Shown: in pieces, positions 9,247 to 19,069 of the stretch
How positions within the stretch are numbered: position 1 is the first letter of the stretch
Layout: every line of letters begins with the position of its first letter
Assembly: GCA_019245755.1 (NCBI GenBank)
Contig: JAFARC010000082.1
Location: forward strand, 62,001 to 126,000
From: Mycobacteriaceae bacterium
Lineage (GTDB): Bacteria > Actinomycetota > Actinomycetes > Mycobacteriales > Mycobacteriaceae
Length of the DNA stretch: 64,000 nt
Direction of reading: 5' to 3'
Translations under genes and position numbers: made by a program
The notes under the pieces: generated by a model
The model's database searches: none
What the model was told of the DNA's origin: nothing
The model's input: the letters and a program-made list of their open reading frames with translations, nothing else

Positions 9247-9563
9247 GGTCCGTGCGACCCGATCTCACGGAAGACGCGCGGGATCGGCGGCGGATCCATC
9301 GCGAGCAGCTCGAGGGACGACAGCTGCCCGCGCGCACCCAGCTCCGCCAGCCGCTGCGTGGTGGCGTCGAGGTCGTCGCAGTCGAGCTCGTAGATGGCGA
9401 TGAACGGTCCGTTCCCGTCGGTCGGCGCGAAACGGCGGGCGGAGACGATCCCGTCGACCGAGGTGATCTCCGCCAAATGCGTGTCGTTGTACCACTTGTG
9501 GTAGTCGGCTTCCCGGTCCGGTGAGACCGGCATCGTCTCCACGTAGATGATGCCTTTGGGCAT
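9243..9563 (-). CDS. EthD/dimeric alpha-beta barrel-like small protein
   Basis: MPKGIIYVETMPVSPDREADYHKWYNDTHLAEITSVDGIVSARRFAP; stop overlaps next start. Confidence 0.65.
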   Translation of the reverse strand: MPKGIIYVETMPVSPDREADYHKWYNDTHLAEITSVDGIVSARRFAPTDGNGPFIAIYELDCDDLDATTQRLAELGARGQLSSLELLAMDPPPIPRVFREIGSHGP

Positions 9564-9586
9564 ACTCGCGTCTCCCCTCCGCGGCC

Positions 9587-10450
9587 CTAGGGCCCTGACC
9601 ACGGCTTCACCTTCAAGAAGCCACCCGCATCAACGCGCAGCTGCTGCCCGGTGATGTAACGGGCCGCGTCGCTGGCGAGAAACACCACCGCTTCGCTGAT
9701 GTCCTCGGGCTCGACGTAGGGGATCGGCATCCCCTGGATCACCGGGAAAACCACTTCGGCGTCCTCGCGGCTCGGGTGCTGCAGATCGGGGCGGAACGCG
9801 CGATACATCGGCGGGCTGTGCAGCATGTCGGTGTTGCAGTTCGTCGGGTGGATCGCGTTCATGCGGATGTACTTAGGGGCGAGCGCCAGGGCGAAGTCGT
9901 TGACGTAATGGGCCACAACCTGTTTGGCGAACGCATAACCGCCGCCGCCGGGACCGCCGTCGATACCGCTGGTGTTCATCGAGGCCATGAACGCCGCAAC
10001 GGATCCCGTTACGATGATCGACGCGCCGGCTGATAGGTGTTTGAGGCTCGCGTGCACGAGGTTGATCACGCCGACGAGGTCCACGTCGACGGCGTCGGCG
10101 AACGCCTGCGGGGGCAGACCGGCCGTCAAGGGGCAGATGCCGGCGTTGGCCACCACGATGTCGAGGTGTCCCAAGTCGGCGACGCCCCGATCGATGGCCG
10201 CGGACAGCGCCGCACGGTCGCGGACGTCGGCTATCGCCGTGAACGCGCGCCGGCCCTCCTTCTCCACCAGCCGGGCGGTCTCATCGAGGTCCTCGGGCCG
10301 CGCGAGCGGATACTCGTTGGTCTCGATGTCCGCGCAGATGTCCACGGCGATGATGTCGGCGCCCTCGGCGGCGAGCATCCGCGCGTGTGATCGCCCCTGA
10401 CCGCGCGCGGCTCCGCTGATCAGCGCTACCTTGTCCGTCACCCTGCCCAT
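9587..10450 (-). CDS. SDR, mycofactocin-coupled type
   Basis: VALISGAARGQGRSHARMLAAEGADIIAVDICADIETNEYPLARPEDLDETARLVEKEGRRAF; insertion typical of mycofactocin-associated SDRs. Confidence 0.88.
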   Translation of the reverse strand: MGRVTDKVALISGAARGQGRSHARMLAAEGADIIAVDICADIETNEYPLARPEDLDETARLVEKEGRRAFTAIADVRDRAALSAAIDRGVADLGHLDIVVANAGICPLTAGLPPQAFADAVDVDLVGVINLVHASLKHLSAGASIIVTGSVAAFMASMNTSGIDGGPGGGGYAFAKQVVAHYVNDFALALAPKYIRMNAIHPTNCNTDMLHSPPMYRAFRPDLQHPSREDAEVVFPVIQGMPIPYVEPEDISEAVVFLASDAARYITGQQLRVDAGGFLKVKPWSGP

Positions 10451-10463
10451 GGCCCGTCCTTTC

Positions 10464-11603
10464 TCACACCGTCAATACACACGACCCGCATTGCGGCCCG
10501 AAGCCGTTCGCCACCACCGCGACCTGCGCCGCAGGCACCTGCCGCGGCCCACACTCGCCCCGCAGTTGCGCGACACCCTCGGCCAGGAAGCCCAGACCGT
10601 GCAGCCGTCCCTCCGCCAGCTGCCCGCCGCTGGTGTTCAGCGGCAGTGCACCGCCGGGACCGATGGTCGCGCCGCCCTCGACCCAGTCCCCGAACTCGCC
10701 GACCCCGCAGAGGCCCATCGCCTCCACCCATGCCATCGCGACATGGGTGAACCCGTCGTACAACTGCGCTACGTCGACATCGGCCACGGTGACCGAGGAT
10801 CGGTTCCACATCGTCGACGCGCACTGCCGGGTGCCCCCGAACAGGAAGTCGTCGGAGTAGGTGAAATCCGGTTTCCACCCCATCCCCATGGCGATGGAGT
10901 CGATCCAGACCGGGCGTTTCGGCGCGTCCGCCGCCCGGTCGGCGGTCGTGATGACGACCGCGCACGCACCCGTTACCGGGTAGTCACAGTCGTGCAGCCG
11001 CAGCGGCTCGGAGACGTAACGCGAACCCAGGTAGTCGTCCATGGTCAGCGTCTCGCGCATGACCGCGCGCTCGTTGAGGGCTGACCAGCGTCGCCCGTTG
11101 ACCGAGATCCGGCCGTAGTCCTGTTCTTCGGTGCCGAACGTGGCCATTCGACGCTGCTTCTTCATGCCCATGATCGGGATGATCCCGCCGGCCATCCCGT
11201 ACGGAAACTCCCACTGCCACGGGCCGGCCGCAGCCGGTAGGGCCCGTCCGCTCATCTGGCCCCATTCCCGGGTCACCGAACGCACGACCAGCGCCACATC
11301 GCACGCTCCGGAGACCACAGCCATGTGCGCGCCCAATGCCGCGGCGAGACCGGACGGCCCGCGCGGCGTGTAGTCGCCGTAGACGGATATGCGGTCGATC
11401 CCCACCATGCGGGCGATGTCCATCGCCTGCTCGTTGCCGGCGTATTCGAACACCGCATCGACGTCCCGGACAGTCAGACCCGCGTCGGCGATCGCGGTCC
11501 GCGAGGCCTCGACGGCAAGCGGCCGCCCGTCGATGCCTTTATCCCGGACAATTCTCGAATAACCGACACCCACGATGGCTGACCGGCCGGCCGATCTGAT
11601 CAT
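10464..11603 (-). CDS. Thiolase-superfamily protein (acetyl-CoA acetyltransferase/lipid-transfer-type)
   Basis: SAIVGVGYSRIVRDKGIDGRPLAVEASRTAIADAGL...VAQLYDGFTHVAMAWVEAMGLCGVGEFGDWVEGG...PLNTSGGQLAEGRLHG; alternative start at 11636. Confidence 0.85.
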   Translation of the reverse strand: MIRSAGRSAIVGVGYSRIVRDKGIDGRPLAVEASRTAIADAGLTVRDVDAVFEYAGNEQAMDIARMVGIDRISVYGDYTPRGPSGLAAALGAHMAVVSGACDVALVVRSVTREWGQMSGRALPAAAGPWQWEFPYGMAGGIIPIMGMKKQRRMATFGTEEQDYGRISVNGRRWSALNERAVMRETLTMDDYLGSRYVSEPLRLHDCDYPVTGACAVVITTADRAADAPKRPVWIDSIAMGMGWKPDFTYSDDFLFGGTRQCASTMWNRSSVTVADVDVAQLYDGFTHVAMAWVEAMGLCGVGEFGDWVEGGATIGPGGALPLNTSGGQLAEGRLHGLGFLAEGVAQLRGECGPRQVPAAQVAVVANGFGPQCGSCVLTV

Positions 11604-11701
11604 CCAGCCGCGCCGCCCACTCGGGGAAGGGTGCACGCCATCGAAACGCCGTCCAGGAAGTTGTGCCGCACCATTGCAGCCAACTGTAACGGCTGCGGTG
11701 G

Positions 11702-11727
11702 CTATACTACCTAAAATTATAAAGATG
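11702..11727 (+). promoter_or_regulatory. Motif A copy: CTATACTACCTAAAATTATAAAGATG
   Basis: 26-bp match to elements at 17121, 22792(-), 27277(-), 34058; lies in divergent intergenic region. Confidence 0.6.
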
Positions 11728-11758
11728 CCGTTTTCGGATCGATCCCGACGGGACAGCG

Positions 11759-11900
11759 CTCAACGTGATCGGGATGAACAACATCGCGCCGGCGATCATG
11801 AGATACGGCAACGACGCCTGGGGCGCCTGCCGGGCTGGGGCTCTCCGTCGGCGAACAGCTCGTCCGGTCCGCCAGGGACGCAATCGGATTGAGAGGATAG
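11759..11900 (+). pseudogene. Truncated acyl-CoA dehydrogenase remnant followed by a short out-of-frame coding tail ending TAG
   Basis: 11759-11818 encodes LNVIGMNNIAPAIMRYGNDA, 17/20 identical to LNVIGMNNIAPAIMQYGNES in the intact ACAD at 52045-53202; then a different frame encodes TPGAPAGLGLSVGEQLVRSARDAIGLRG*. Confidence 0.75.
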
Positions 11901-11903
11901 GCG

Positions 11904-13124
11904 ATGTCGGAGGTGCTGCGCGGCGTGCGTGTGGTTGAGCTGGCTTCGTGGACATATGTGCCCTCTGCCGGCGCAGCGCTGGCGGACTGGGGCGCGGACG
12001 TCATCAAGGTGGAGGATGTGACCGCCGGTGACCCGGGCCGGGCACTGGTAATCGGCGGTTTCACTCGCGAGGCGGCCCGCGCTGACGTGGACTTCATTCT
12101 CGAGCTGAGCAACCGCGGCAAGCGCAGCATCGCGATCGACATCAAAACCGACACCGGCCACGCGTACTTCGGTCGCTTGCTGGCCACCGCGGACGTGTTC
12201 CTGACCAACTGGCTGCCGGCAGCGCTGGAACGGGCGCGGCTGACGGTCGAAGAGATCCGGGCGTGCAATCCCGACATCATCATCGCCCGCGGCACCGCCA
12301 CCGGAGTTCGCGGGCCAGACCGCGACAAAGGCGGATTCGACGCGGCCACGTACCTATCCCGCGGCGGCGTGGCCTACACCCTGACGCCGTTCGGCGCCGA
12401 GACGCCCGCCGTGCAAGGTCCGGCATTCGGTGATCTGCAGGGCGGGATAACGCTCGCGGGTGGCGTCTGCGCCGCACTCTTTCACCGGGAACGCACCGGC
12501 GCGCCATCGACGGTCGATTCGTCACTGCTGGCCCAGGCGATGTGGTCCATCGCCCCGTCGATCTCCGTCGCCGACCTCTTCGACATCGACGGCATCCCGG
12601 GGGCGCCACCCGGTCTGGCGATCAACCCCCTCGTCAATCGGTACAAGACGCGCGACGACAGGTGGATCCAACTGGTCTTCCTGCAGCCGGATCGCTTCTG
12701 GGCCGGCTTCTGCGATCGGATCGGCCTGCCGGAGCTTGCCACCGACCCACGCTTCGTGCCGTCGAGCAATCTCATCGCCAACGCCGCCGAGGCGTGCGCG
12801 CTGGTCGCCGACGCGTTCGCCGGGCACGACCTGCAGCACTGGCGCAAGGCGCTCGAAGACGAGCCGGGCGTGTGGGCGGCCCTGGCGACCCCGAAAGAGA
12901 CGTTGCACGATCCTCAGGTCGAGCCGAACGGCTACGTCGTCAACAACCTCGACGACCACGGCACCACGTACCAGATCGTCTCGGCACCAGTGCAATTCAA
13001 TGAAAGGCCACCAGCGCCGGCGCGGGCTCCCGAACATGGCCAACACACCGAGGAGATCCTGTTGGAGCTCGACGTCGACTGGGAGGCCATCACGCGGGCC
13101 AAGGACAGTGGTGCGATTCTCTAG
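11904..13124 (+). CDS. CoA-transferase family III (CaiB/BaiF)
   Basis: VRVVELASWTYVPSAGAALADWGADVIKVEDVTAGDPGR...NRGKRSIAIDIKT...VFLTNW. Confidence 0.93.
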   Translation: MSEVLRGVRVVELASWTYVPSAGAALADWGADVIKVEDVTAGDPGRALVIGGFTREAARADVDFILELSNRGKRSIAIDIKTDTGHAYFGRLLATADVFLTNWLPAALERARLTVEEIRACNPDIIIARGTATGVRGPDRDKGGFDAATYLSRGGVAYTLTPFGAETPAVQGPAFGDLQGGITLAGGVCAALFHRERTGAPSTVDSSLLAQAMWSIAPSISVADLFDIDGIPGAPPGLAINPLVNRYKTRDDRWIQLVFLQPDRFWAGFCDRIGLPELATDPRFVPSSNLIANAAEACALVADAFAGHDLQHWRKALEDEPGVWAALATPKETLHDPQVEPNGYVVNNLDDHGTTYQIVSAPVQFNERPPAPARAPEHGQHTEEILLELDVDWEAITRAKDSGAIL

Positions 13125-13133
13125 GAGAGGCCA

Positions 13134-13982
13134 ATGAGCATGGAGCGGCGCATCCTCGAATCGGTCATCTATGAGCGCGAACCGCCGATTGCGCGGATCA
13201 TCCTCAACCGCGCCGACAAGGCCAACACCAAGGACGCGATTCTCGTCCAGGAAGTGGACCGGTGCCTGCGCGAGGCCGACCGGGACAAAGACATCAAGGT
13301 CGTGATCCTCAAGGCCAACGGCAACGGCTTCTGCGGCGGGCATGTGGCCAGGTGGGGGCCGGACGAGAACCCTTATCCGGACTTCGGAGAGACATTCGAG
13401 GACCTGTACAAGGGCACCGCCGACCTGTTCCTGTGGCCGACGCTGTACTTGTGGGAGTTCCCGAAGCCGACGATCTCGCAGATTCACGGCTACTGCGTCG
13501 GTGGGGGGATCTATCTGGGTCTGTTGACGGACTTCTGCGTCGCATCCGAGGACGCGTACTTCCAGATGCCCCTTGCGCAGAGCCTCGGCGAGCCCGGCGG
13601 GCACACCATGATCGAGCCGTGGTTGATGATGAACTGGCACCGCACGATGGATTGGCTGCTCCTAGCCCCAACGCTTTCGGCGCAGCAAGCCCTCGATTGG
13701 GGACTTCTGAACAAGGTGGTGCCGCGACGCGACCTCGAGGAGACCGTCGAGGAGATGGCCGGCAAGATCGGCCAGATCCCGCTGACCACCCTGATGGCGG
13801 TAAAGGACAACGTGAAGCGGGCCTGGGAACTGATGGGTATGCGAGTGCATCTGCAGGTGAGCCACATCCTGACCAACATGGTGGGCGCGGCATCCGATGT
13901 CCGGGCGCGACGGGCAGAGCTCATCCAGTCAGGCCTGAAACCAAGGGATTTCGTCGACCGTGGTGGCGAAAACAGCGGCTAG
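13134..13982 (+). CDS. Crotonase/enoyl-CoA hydratase family protein (atypical active site)
   Basis: KVVILKANGNGFCGGHVARWGP...LWEFPKPTISQIHGYCVGGGIYLGLLTDFCVASEDAYFQMP; paralog of 6110-6994. Confidence 0.9.
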   Translation: MSMERRILESVIYEREPPIARIILNRADKANTKDAILVQEVDRCLREADRDKDIKVVILKANGNGFCGGHVARWGPDENPYPDFGETFEDLYKGTADLFLWPTLYLWEFPKPTISQIHGYCVGGGIYLGLLTDFCVASEDAYFQMPLAQSLGEPGGHTMIEPWLMMNWHRTMDWLLLAPTLSAQQALDWGLLNKVVPRRDLEETVEEMAGKIGQIPLTTLMAVKDNVKRAWELMGMRVHLQVSHILTNMVGAASDVRARRAELIQSGLKPRDFVDRGGENSG

Positions 13983-15677
13983 TCAGCGAGTCCTGTCTCC
14001 GGCGACCCTACGGCCGGCGGCGTGGCGTGCCGCAACGTAACCGAACACCATCGAGTTGGCGATGCTCGCGCCGGCACCCGGATAGGTTCGGCCCATCACC
14101 GTGGCGGTCGTGTTGCCCGTCGCGTAGAGACCGTCGATCACCCGGTCGTGCTGGTCGAGAACCTGAGCGTATTCGTTGGTGAGCACTCCCCCGCACGTCC
14201 CGACGTCGGCGGGCACGACCCTAGTGGCGTAATACGGCGCACGCTCGAGCGGGCCGAGCGCGGCGTTCGGCCGATACCCCGGATCGCCGAGGCAGTCGTT
14301 ATACGCCGACTGGCCGCGCCCGAAGTCGGGATCGAGGCCCTTGGCCGCGAAACCGTTGAAGCGCTGGATCGTGCGCTCCAGTTCGTCGGCGGGAACGCCG
14401 ATCTGGCGTGCGAGGTCGCCAACGGTTCTGCCGCGCACGACGGCGCCCCGCTCGACGAGCTCGTCAGGGAGCCCGCGCTTGTTCAGCGGGTTTGCACCGG
14501 ACACATATCTGCCCACATAGCCCTCGTCGAAGACCATCCAGCATGGCACCGCCTTATTGGCGTACATCGCCTTGCCGACCTCGACGTAGGAGTTCGACTC
14601 GTTGCAGAACCGCCGTCCGGTCGAGTCGACGTAGATGGCTCCGGGTCGCTGTCGCCCGGCGCCGAGGGACGCGGCGGCGGTGCCACCGTTGGCGATGAAA
14701 ACCGATGGCAACCACCAGGCTTCGTCCATCAGGTCCGTCTTGGCGCCAAGGCGCATGGCGGCCTGCAGCACTTCGCCCGTGTCGCCGGCGTTGGCGATCG
14801 ACCACTGCGCCTCATTGGGCTGGTCGCCGCAGTAACGGCGGCGCATGTCGGCGTTGTGGCCGAAGCCGCCGGCGGCGAGCAGGACCCCCTTACGGGCGTG
14901 TACGTTGCGCGTTGACCCGTCGCGGGTGATGCGTGCGCCGACCACCCGCTCGTCGGCGATGATGAGATCCGTCATCGCGGCGTTGGTCCAGAGCGCAGGA
15001 ACGCCACCGTTCAGGTCGATCAGGACCTTCAACATCTGACCGATCAACGATGCCCCGTTGGTGAGCATCTCGCGACGCCGGAGCCGGGCTGCGTTGGTGC
15101 GCAAGAACACGCGTAGTGCCACGATGAGCGCGCGCGGAGCGCGATTGAAGTACTGCACCGTACGCAGCTCGTTGGTCTTGACCACGAACCCATAGTTCCT
15201 GGCGAGTGCCGGCTGGATTTTGTCATGCCAGCTTCCGAGTCCGGCGGCATCGAACGGGATCGCCTCGACGGCGCGGCCCGCCTCGTTGCCGCCCCGGTGA
15301 TTGGGGTAGTAGTCGCTCCAGCCCTGGCACCGCACGAGACGAACACCCTTGCGGAGCAGGAAGTTGACCATCTCGTAGCCGGCGGTGAGGAACATCTCAC
15401 GGCGCGCGGGCGACGAGGCCGCACCGACGTCGCCGACAACATCGGCGAGGTAGGCCAGCCCGTCCTCGTGGGAATCGGGGATGCCCTGCGCCCGCATCAA
15501 CGGATTGTTCGGCAGCCAAACGATGCCTCCGGACAGCCCCGTCGAACCACCGACCAGGGCTTGCTTCTCGACGATCAGCGGCTCGATGCCCGAGTCGAGC
15601 GCCGCGAGCGCCGCCACCATTCCGCCACCGCCGCTGCCCACGATGAGAAGGTCGACAGACGAGTGCCAATTGACCAT
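13983..15677 (-). CDS. FAD-dependent dehydrogenase, 3-ketosteroid-1-dehydrogenase/fumarate-reductase-like
   Basis: VDLLIVGSGGGGMVAALAALDSGIEPLIVEKQALVGGSTGLSGGIVWLPNNPLM...GLYATGNTTATVMGRTYPGAGASIANSMVFGYVAARHA. Confidence 0.92.
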   Translation of the reverse strand: MVNWHSSVDLLIVGSGGGGMVAALAALDSGIEPLIVEKQALVGGSTGLSGGIVWLPNNPLMRAQGIPDSHEDGLAYLADVVGDVGAASSPARREMFLTAGYEMVNFLLRKGVRLVRCQGWSDYYPNHRGGNEAGRAVEAIPFDAAGLGSWHDKIQPALARNYGFVVKTNELRTVQYFNRAPRALIVALRVFLRTNAARLRRREMLTNGASLIGQMLKVLIDLNGGVPALWTNAAMTDLIIADERVVGARITRDGSTRNVHARKGVLLAAGGFGHNADMRRRYCGDQPNEAQWSIANAGDTGEVLQAAMRLGAKTDLMDEAWWLPSVFIANGGTAAASLGAGRQRPGAIYVDSTGRRFCNESNSYVEVGKAMYANKAVPCWMVFDEGYVGRYVSGANPLNKRGLPDELVERGAVVRGRTVGDLARQIGVPADELERTIQRFNGFAAKGLDPDFGRGQSAYNDCLGDPGYRPNAALGPLERAPYYATRVVPADVGTCGGVLTNEYAQVLDQHDRVIDGLYATGNTTATVMGRTYPGAGASIANSMVFGYVAARHAAGRRVAGDRTR

Positions 15678-15694
15678 GCTGCGTCCTTGGGTGA

Positions 15695-17074
15695 TCAGGC
15701 GTGGAACGAGACGCGCTGGGTGAGCCCAAGGTCGGCGATCGGCACGTCGATGGTGGAGTTCGTCTCGTGGATGGCCGGCACGAGCCGCTCGTACGGCAGG
15801 CCGGCAAGGAACCCGTCGATGACACGTTCGAAGTTCGAGATCAATCCCTCGAGCTGATTGGACAGCCGCATGTACTCGAAGCGCTTGGCGTGCAGCCCGT
15901 CCTGCTGTCGCGGGAGGTTGGAGAAATCCTGCGCCGGGATGGTCGGCCAACTCGGGTCGTCGGGTGCCACCGGTTCCGGCGGAACCGGCTTGTCCGGGCA
16001 GTGGTCGTTCGGGAACCGGGTGAGAGACCAGATCTCGAAGAGCGTCTGCTCGGGACCGAGTGGACGAATCCGGTAGGACGCGGCACTGCTGTAGGTGGGC
16101 AGGATGAAGTAGTGCGGGAAGCAAAACCCGATGGCGTCCGTCACACCCCGTCGAATCAGATCGTTGAGGTCGGGGAAGTCGCAGCCGCGGGCCCGGTGCC
16201 ACCGCGTGATCGCGTCGTTGAGCGCGCCGCGCCAGGCCGACATCGCCGCTGTGGGGTCGTCGGGAAGCGAGATGCTCTGCAATCCCTCGGCGATCCGGAT
16301 GTCGTTCTGGTGTGTCATGCCGCCCATTCCGGAGCCCAGTGTCCGCATGAAATGCAGGCTCGTCTCGACGACGGGATGCACGGACGTCGAGTTCGGGCGG
16401 TGCGACGACGGCAGCAGCTGCGGATGGGTCTGCGGCACGTGGTAGCCCTCCATGAACGCTTCGGTCGCCAGCTTCCAGTTCACCGGCAGCAGGCACGACT
16501 TCCACCACTCGGTGCGCAGCCCTTCGACCTTCCATTCGTCATGTATGGAGGCGAACGGCTCGATGCATTCACGCAAGGGCGGCGCGCCGTCGTCCAGGTT
16601 GATCCACGCACACCCGCCCCACACTTCGCACCTGACCGGGGCGAGGCTCAGATCGTCGGCGCACAGGTTGTTCTCGTCGAAAACCTCCGGCCGCAACACG
16701 AACGTGTTTTTGCCGTCGAGGCCCCAACACCAGCCATGAAACGGGCAGACGAAGCTGCGGCGAGACCCGTGGCCCTCGACGATCTTCATCCCCCGGTGGC
16801 GGCAGGAGTTGTAATACGCGCGGACGTCGTCAGCGCCCTCGAGCCGGACGACGATGATCGACTGGTCCAGAATTTCGTATTCCACGAAGTCGCCAAGTTC
16901 GGGGATCTCCTCCAGCCGGCACGCCATCTGCCACACCCGGGGCCAGAGCAACTCGGCCTCCAGCGTGTAGAACTGTCGGTCGTAGTAGCGCTGCTTCGGT
17001 ATCCGGTCGGCTCGCTGGACCGCCCAGGGCACCGGACGCGGTCTGGGATCCACAGTGCTCGACTGGCGGACCAA
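15695..17074 (-). CDS. Rieske aromatic-ring-hydroxylating oxygenase, alpha subunit
   Basis: CRHRGMKIVEGHGSRRSFVCPFHGWCWGLDGKN Rieske motif; downstream EGYHVPQTHPQ iron site region. Confidence 0.93.
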   Translation of the reverse strand: MVRQSSTVDPRPRPVPWAVQRADRIPKQRYYDRQFYTLEAELLWPRVWQMACRLEEIPELGDFVEYEILDQSIIVVRLEGADDVRAYYNSCRHRGMKIVEGHGSRRSFVCPFHGWCWGLDGKNTFVLRPEVFDENNLCADDLSLAPVRCEVWGGCAWINLDDGAPPLRECIEPFASIHDEWKVEGLRTEWWKSCLLPVNWKLATEAFMEGYHVPQTHPQLLPSSHRPNSTSVHPVVETSLHFMRTLGSGMGGMTHQNDIRIAEGLQSISLPDDPTAAMSAWRGALNDAITRWHRARGCDFPDLNDLIRRGVTDAIGFCFPHYFILPTYSSAASYRIRPLGPEQTLFEIWSLTRFPNDHCPDKPVPPEPVAPDDPSWPTIPAQDFSNLPRQQDGLHAKRFEYMRLSNQLEGLISNFERVIDGFLAGLPYERLVPAIHETNSTIDVPIADLGLTQRVSFHA

Positions 17075-17120
17075 TCTGCTCCACCCTTCTGCCCGCGTTG
17101 AGGCAATCGGCGAGAGGTTG

Positions 17121-17146
17121 CTATCTTAGCAAAAATAGCAAAAGTG
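17121..17146 (+). promoter_or_regulatory. Motif A copy: CTATCTTAGCAAAAATAGCAAAAGTG
   Basis: Ungapped 26-bp alignment to the 11702 element; divergent region between Rieske oxygenase and ALDH. Confidence 0.5.
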
Positions 17147-17176
17147 CATTCAGCGGGCGACAGGGCGGTGGCACGC

Positions 17177-18634
17177 ATGAGATCCCTTTCTTACCAGCAA
17201 CTTTTCATCGGAGGCCGCTGGCAGGCGCCGGCCACCGGGCAGCGGATCCGGGTCATCTCGCCGCACACCGAGGAACCGATCGGGGAAACGCCCGCCGCCT
17301 CCCCCGCCGACGTCGACAGGGCGGTGAGGGCCGCGCGTGACGCTTTCGACAACGGCGGTTGGCCGCGGTTGACTCCATTGCAGCGGATGGAGAAAATCGA
17401 GAAGCTTGCGGCGGTCTACGCAGGTCACATGGACGAGATGGCCGACCTGATCACCGCCGAAATGGGATCTCCGCGCAGTTTCAGCAGGCTGGGGCAGGCG
17501 GCGGGAGCCGCCGCACAGATGCACCTGGCGATGGCGACCGCGCGCGAGTTTCCGTGGGTCGAGCGACGGCACGGCCTGTTCGGCGAGGTTCAGGTGCGCC
17601 GCGCGCCGGTCGGCGTCGTCGGGGCGATCGTGCCGTGGAACGTCCCCCAGTTCCTGATCATGCCGAAGCTCATTCCGGCCCTGATCGCCGGCTGCACGGT
17701 CGTGGTCAAGCCGGCACCGGAAACGCCGCTCGATGCGTTGTGGTTGGCCGAGATGCTCGACGAGGTCGACTTACCCGAGGGTGTGGTGTCGATACTGCCC
17801 GGCGGGCCCGAAACCGGAGAGAGCCTGGTCACCCATCCGGGCGTCGACAAGATCGCGTTCACCGGTTCTTCGGTGGTGGGCCGCCGCATCGCGGCGCTCT
17901 GCGGCGAGCAGCTCAAGCGGGTCAGCCTGGAGCTGGGCGGTAAATCCGCGGCGATCATTCTCGATGACGCCGACGTCGAGCGCACAGTCAAGAGCCTCAA
18001 GACGGCGAGCCTGATGAACAACGGCCAGGCATGCGTCGCGCAAACCAGGATCCTGGTCAGCGAACGCCGCCACGACGAGGTCGTCGATGCGCTCGCGGAC
18101 ATGATCTGCGAACTGCGGGTCGGCGACCCCACCGACGAGGCCACCGACGTCGGTCCCCTGGTGGCGCAACGTCAGCAGCACCGAGTGCAGGGCTACATCC
18201 AGTGCGGCGTGGACGAGGGTGCACGCATCGTGGTCGGCGGCACCGACGAACCGCACGACCGCGGGTGGTACGTGCGGCCGACGTTGTTCGCGGACGTGAC
18301 CAACGACATGCGCATCGCGCGCGAGGAGATCTTCGGGCCGGTCCTGGCGGTGCTGACATATTCCGACGAGCGGGATGCCGTGCGGATCGCGAACGACAGC
18401 GATTACGGCTTGGCCGGGTCTGTGTGGACCAGCGACACCGCGCACGGACTCGAGATCGCCGCGGAGATCCGCGCCGGCACCTACGGCATCAACATGTATA
18501 CGCTCGACACCAGCTGTCCGTTCGGCGGGTTCAAACAATCCGGTATCGGACGCGAGTTCGGGGCCGAGGGCCTTGCGGAATACGTGGAGCTGCAATCGAC
18601 GGTCAGCGCCGGCAAACTACCGCGGCTGAATTGA
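17177..18634 (+). CDS. Aldehyde dehydrogenase
   Basis: LFIGGRWQAPATGQRIRVISPHTEEPIGETP...PWNVPQF...LELGGKSAAIILDDAD...NNGQACVAQTRILV. Confidence 0.94.
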   Translation: MRSLSYQQLFIGGRWQAPATGQRIRVISPHTEEPIGETPAASPADVDRAVRAARDAFDNGGWPRLTPLQRMEKIEKLAAVYAGHMDEMADLITAEMGSPRSFSRLGQAAGAAAQMHLAMATAREFPWVERRHGLFGEVQVRRAPVGVVGAIVPWNVPQFLIMPKLIPALIAGCTVVVKPAPETPLDALWLAEMLDEVDLPEGVVSILPGGPETGESLVTHPGVDKIAFTGSSVVGRRIAALCGEQLKRVSLELGGKSAAIILDDADVERTVKSLKTASLMNNGQACVAQTRILVSERRHDEVVDALADMICELRVGDPTDEATDVGPLVAQRQQHRVQGYIQCGVDEGARIVVGGTDEPHDRGWYVRPTLFADVTNDMRIAREEIFGPVLAVLTYSDERDAVRIANDSDYGLAGSVWTSDTAHGLEIAAEIRAGTYGINMYTLDTSCPFGGFKQSGIGREFGAEGLAEYVELQSTVSAGKLPRLN

Positions 18635-19069
18635 CACGTCGAGGGTGACCTCCGCGGGACAGCACAGTTCGCCGCGCTGGTTGAAGACCGTGATCTTCAG
18701 GTTCACCAGGTATCGCGGTACGCCGCCGGACGTTTCGCACCGTTTGTCGATGACGCGGCCCCGCCCGACCATCGAGTCGCCGGCGTAGACGGATCCGAGC
18801 AGCTCCATCTTGCGGCGCACCACTCGGCTGTACGGACCGGCCCAATCCGTGGCGATGCGGTCGACGAACCCGGCCAGATGCATCGTGTTGACGAAAACCG
18901 TTGGGTGCCCGTGGTTACGGGCGTACACCGGATCGTAATGACCGGGGAAGTAATCCCACGTCGCGCCGGCGTTCATCACCACGCGTTGGTAACTGATCTC
19001 GTCGATCGTCTCGGGAAGATCGGCCGGGACGATGATCTCATCCCAGGCCAGTCCGCGATAATCCGTCAC
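18617..19069 (-). CDS. MaoC-like (hotdog) dehydratase
   Basis: NAGATWDYFPGHYDPVYARNHGHPTVFVNTMHLAGFVDRIATDWAGPYSRVVRRKMELLGSVYAGDSMVGRGRV. Confidence 0.75.
   Translation of the reverse strand: MTDYRGLAWDEIIVPADLPETIDEISYQRVVMNAGATWDYFPGHYDPVYARNHGHPTVFVNTMHLAGFVDRIATDWAGPYSRVVRRKMELLGSVYAGDSMVGRGRVIDKRCETSGGVPRYLVNLKITVFNQRGELCCPAEVTLDVSIQPR

Noticed and set aside
7720-9393. 557-aa plus-strand ORF
   Set aside because: Antisense to E1 alpha/beta genes that have clear TPP motifs.
15701-17101. 466-aa plus-strand ORF
   Set aside because: Antisense to the Rieske oxygenase alpha subunit.
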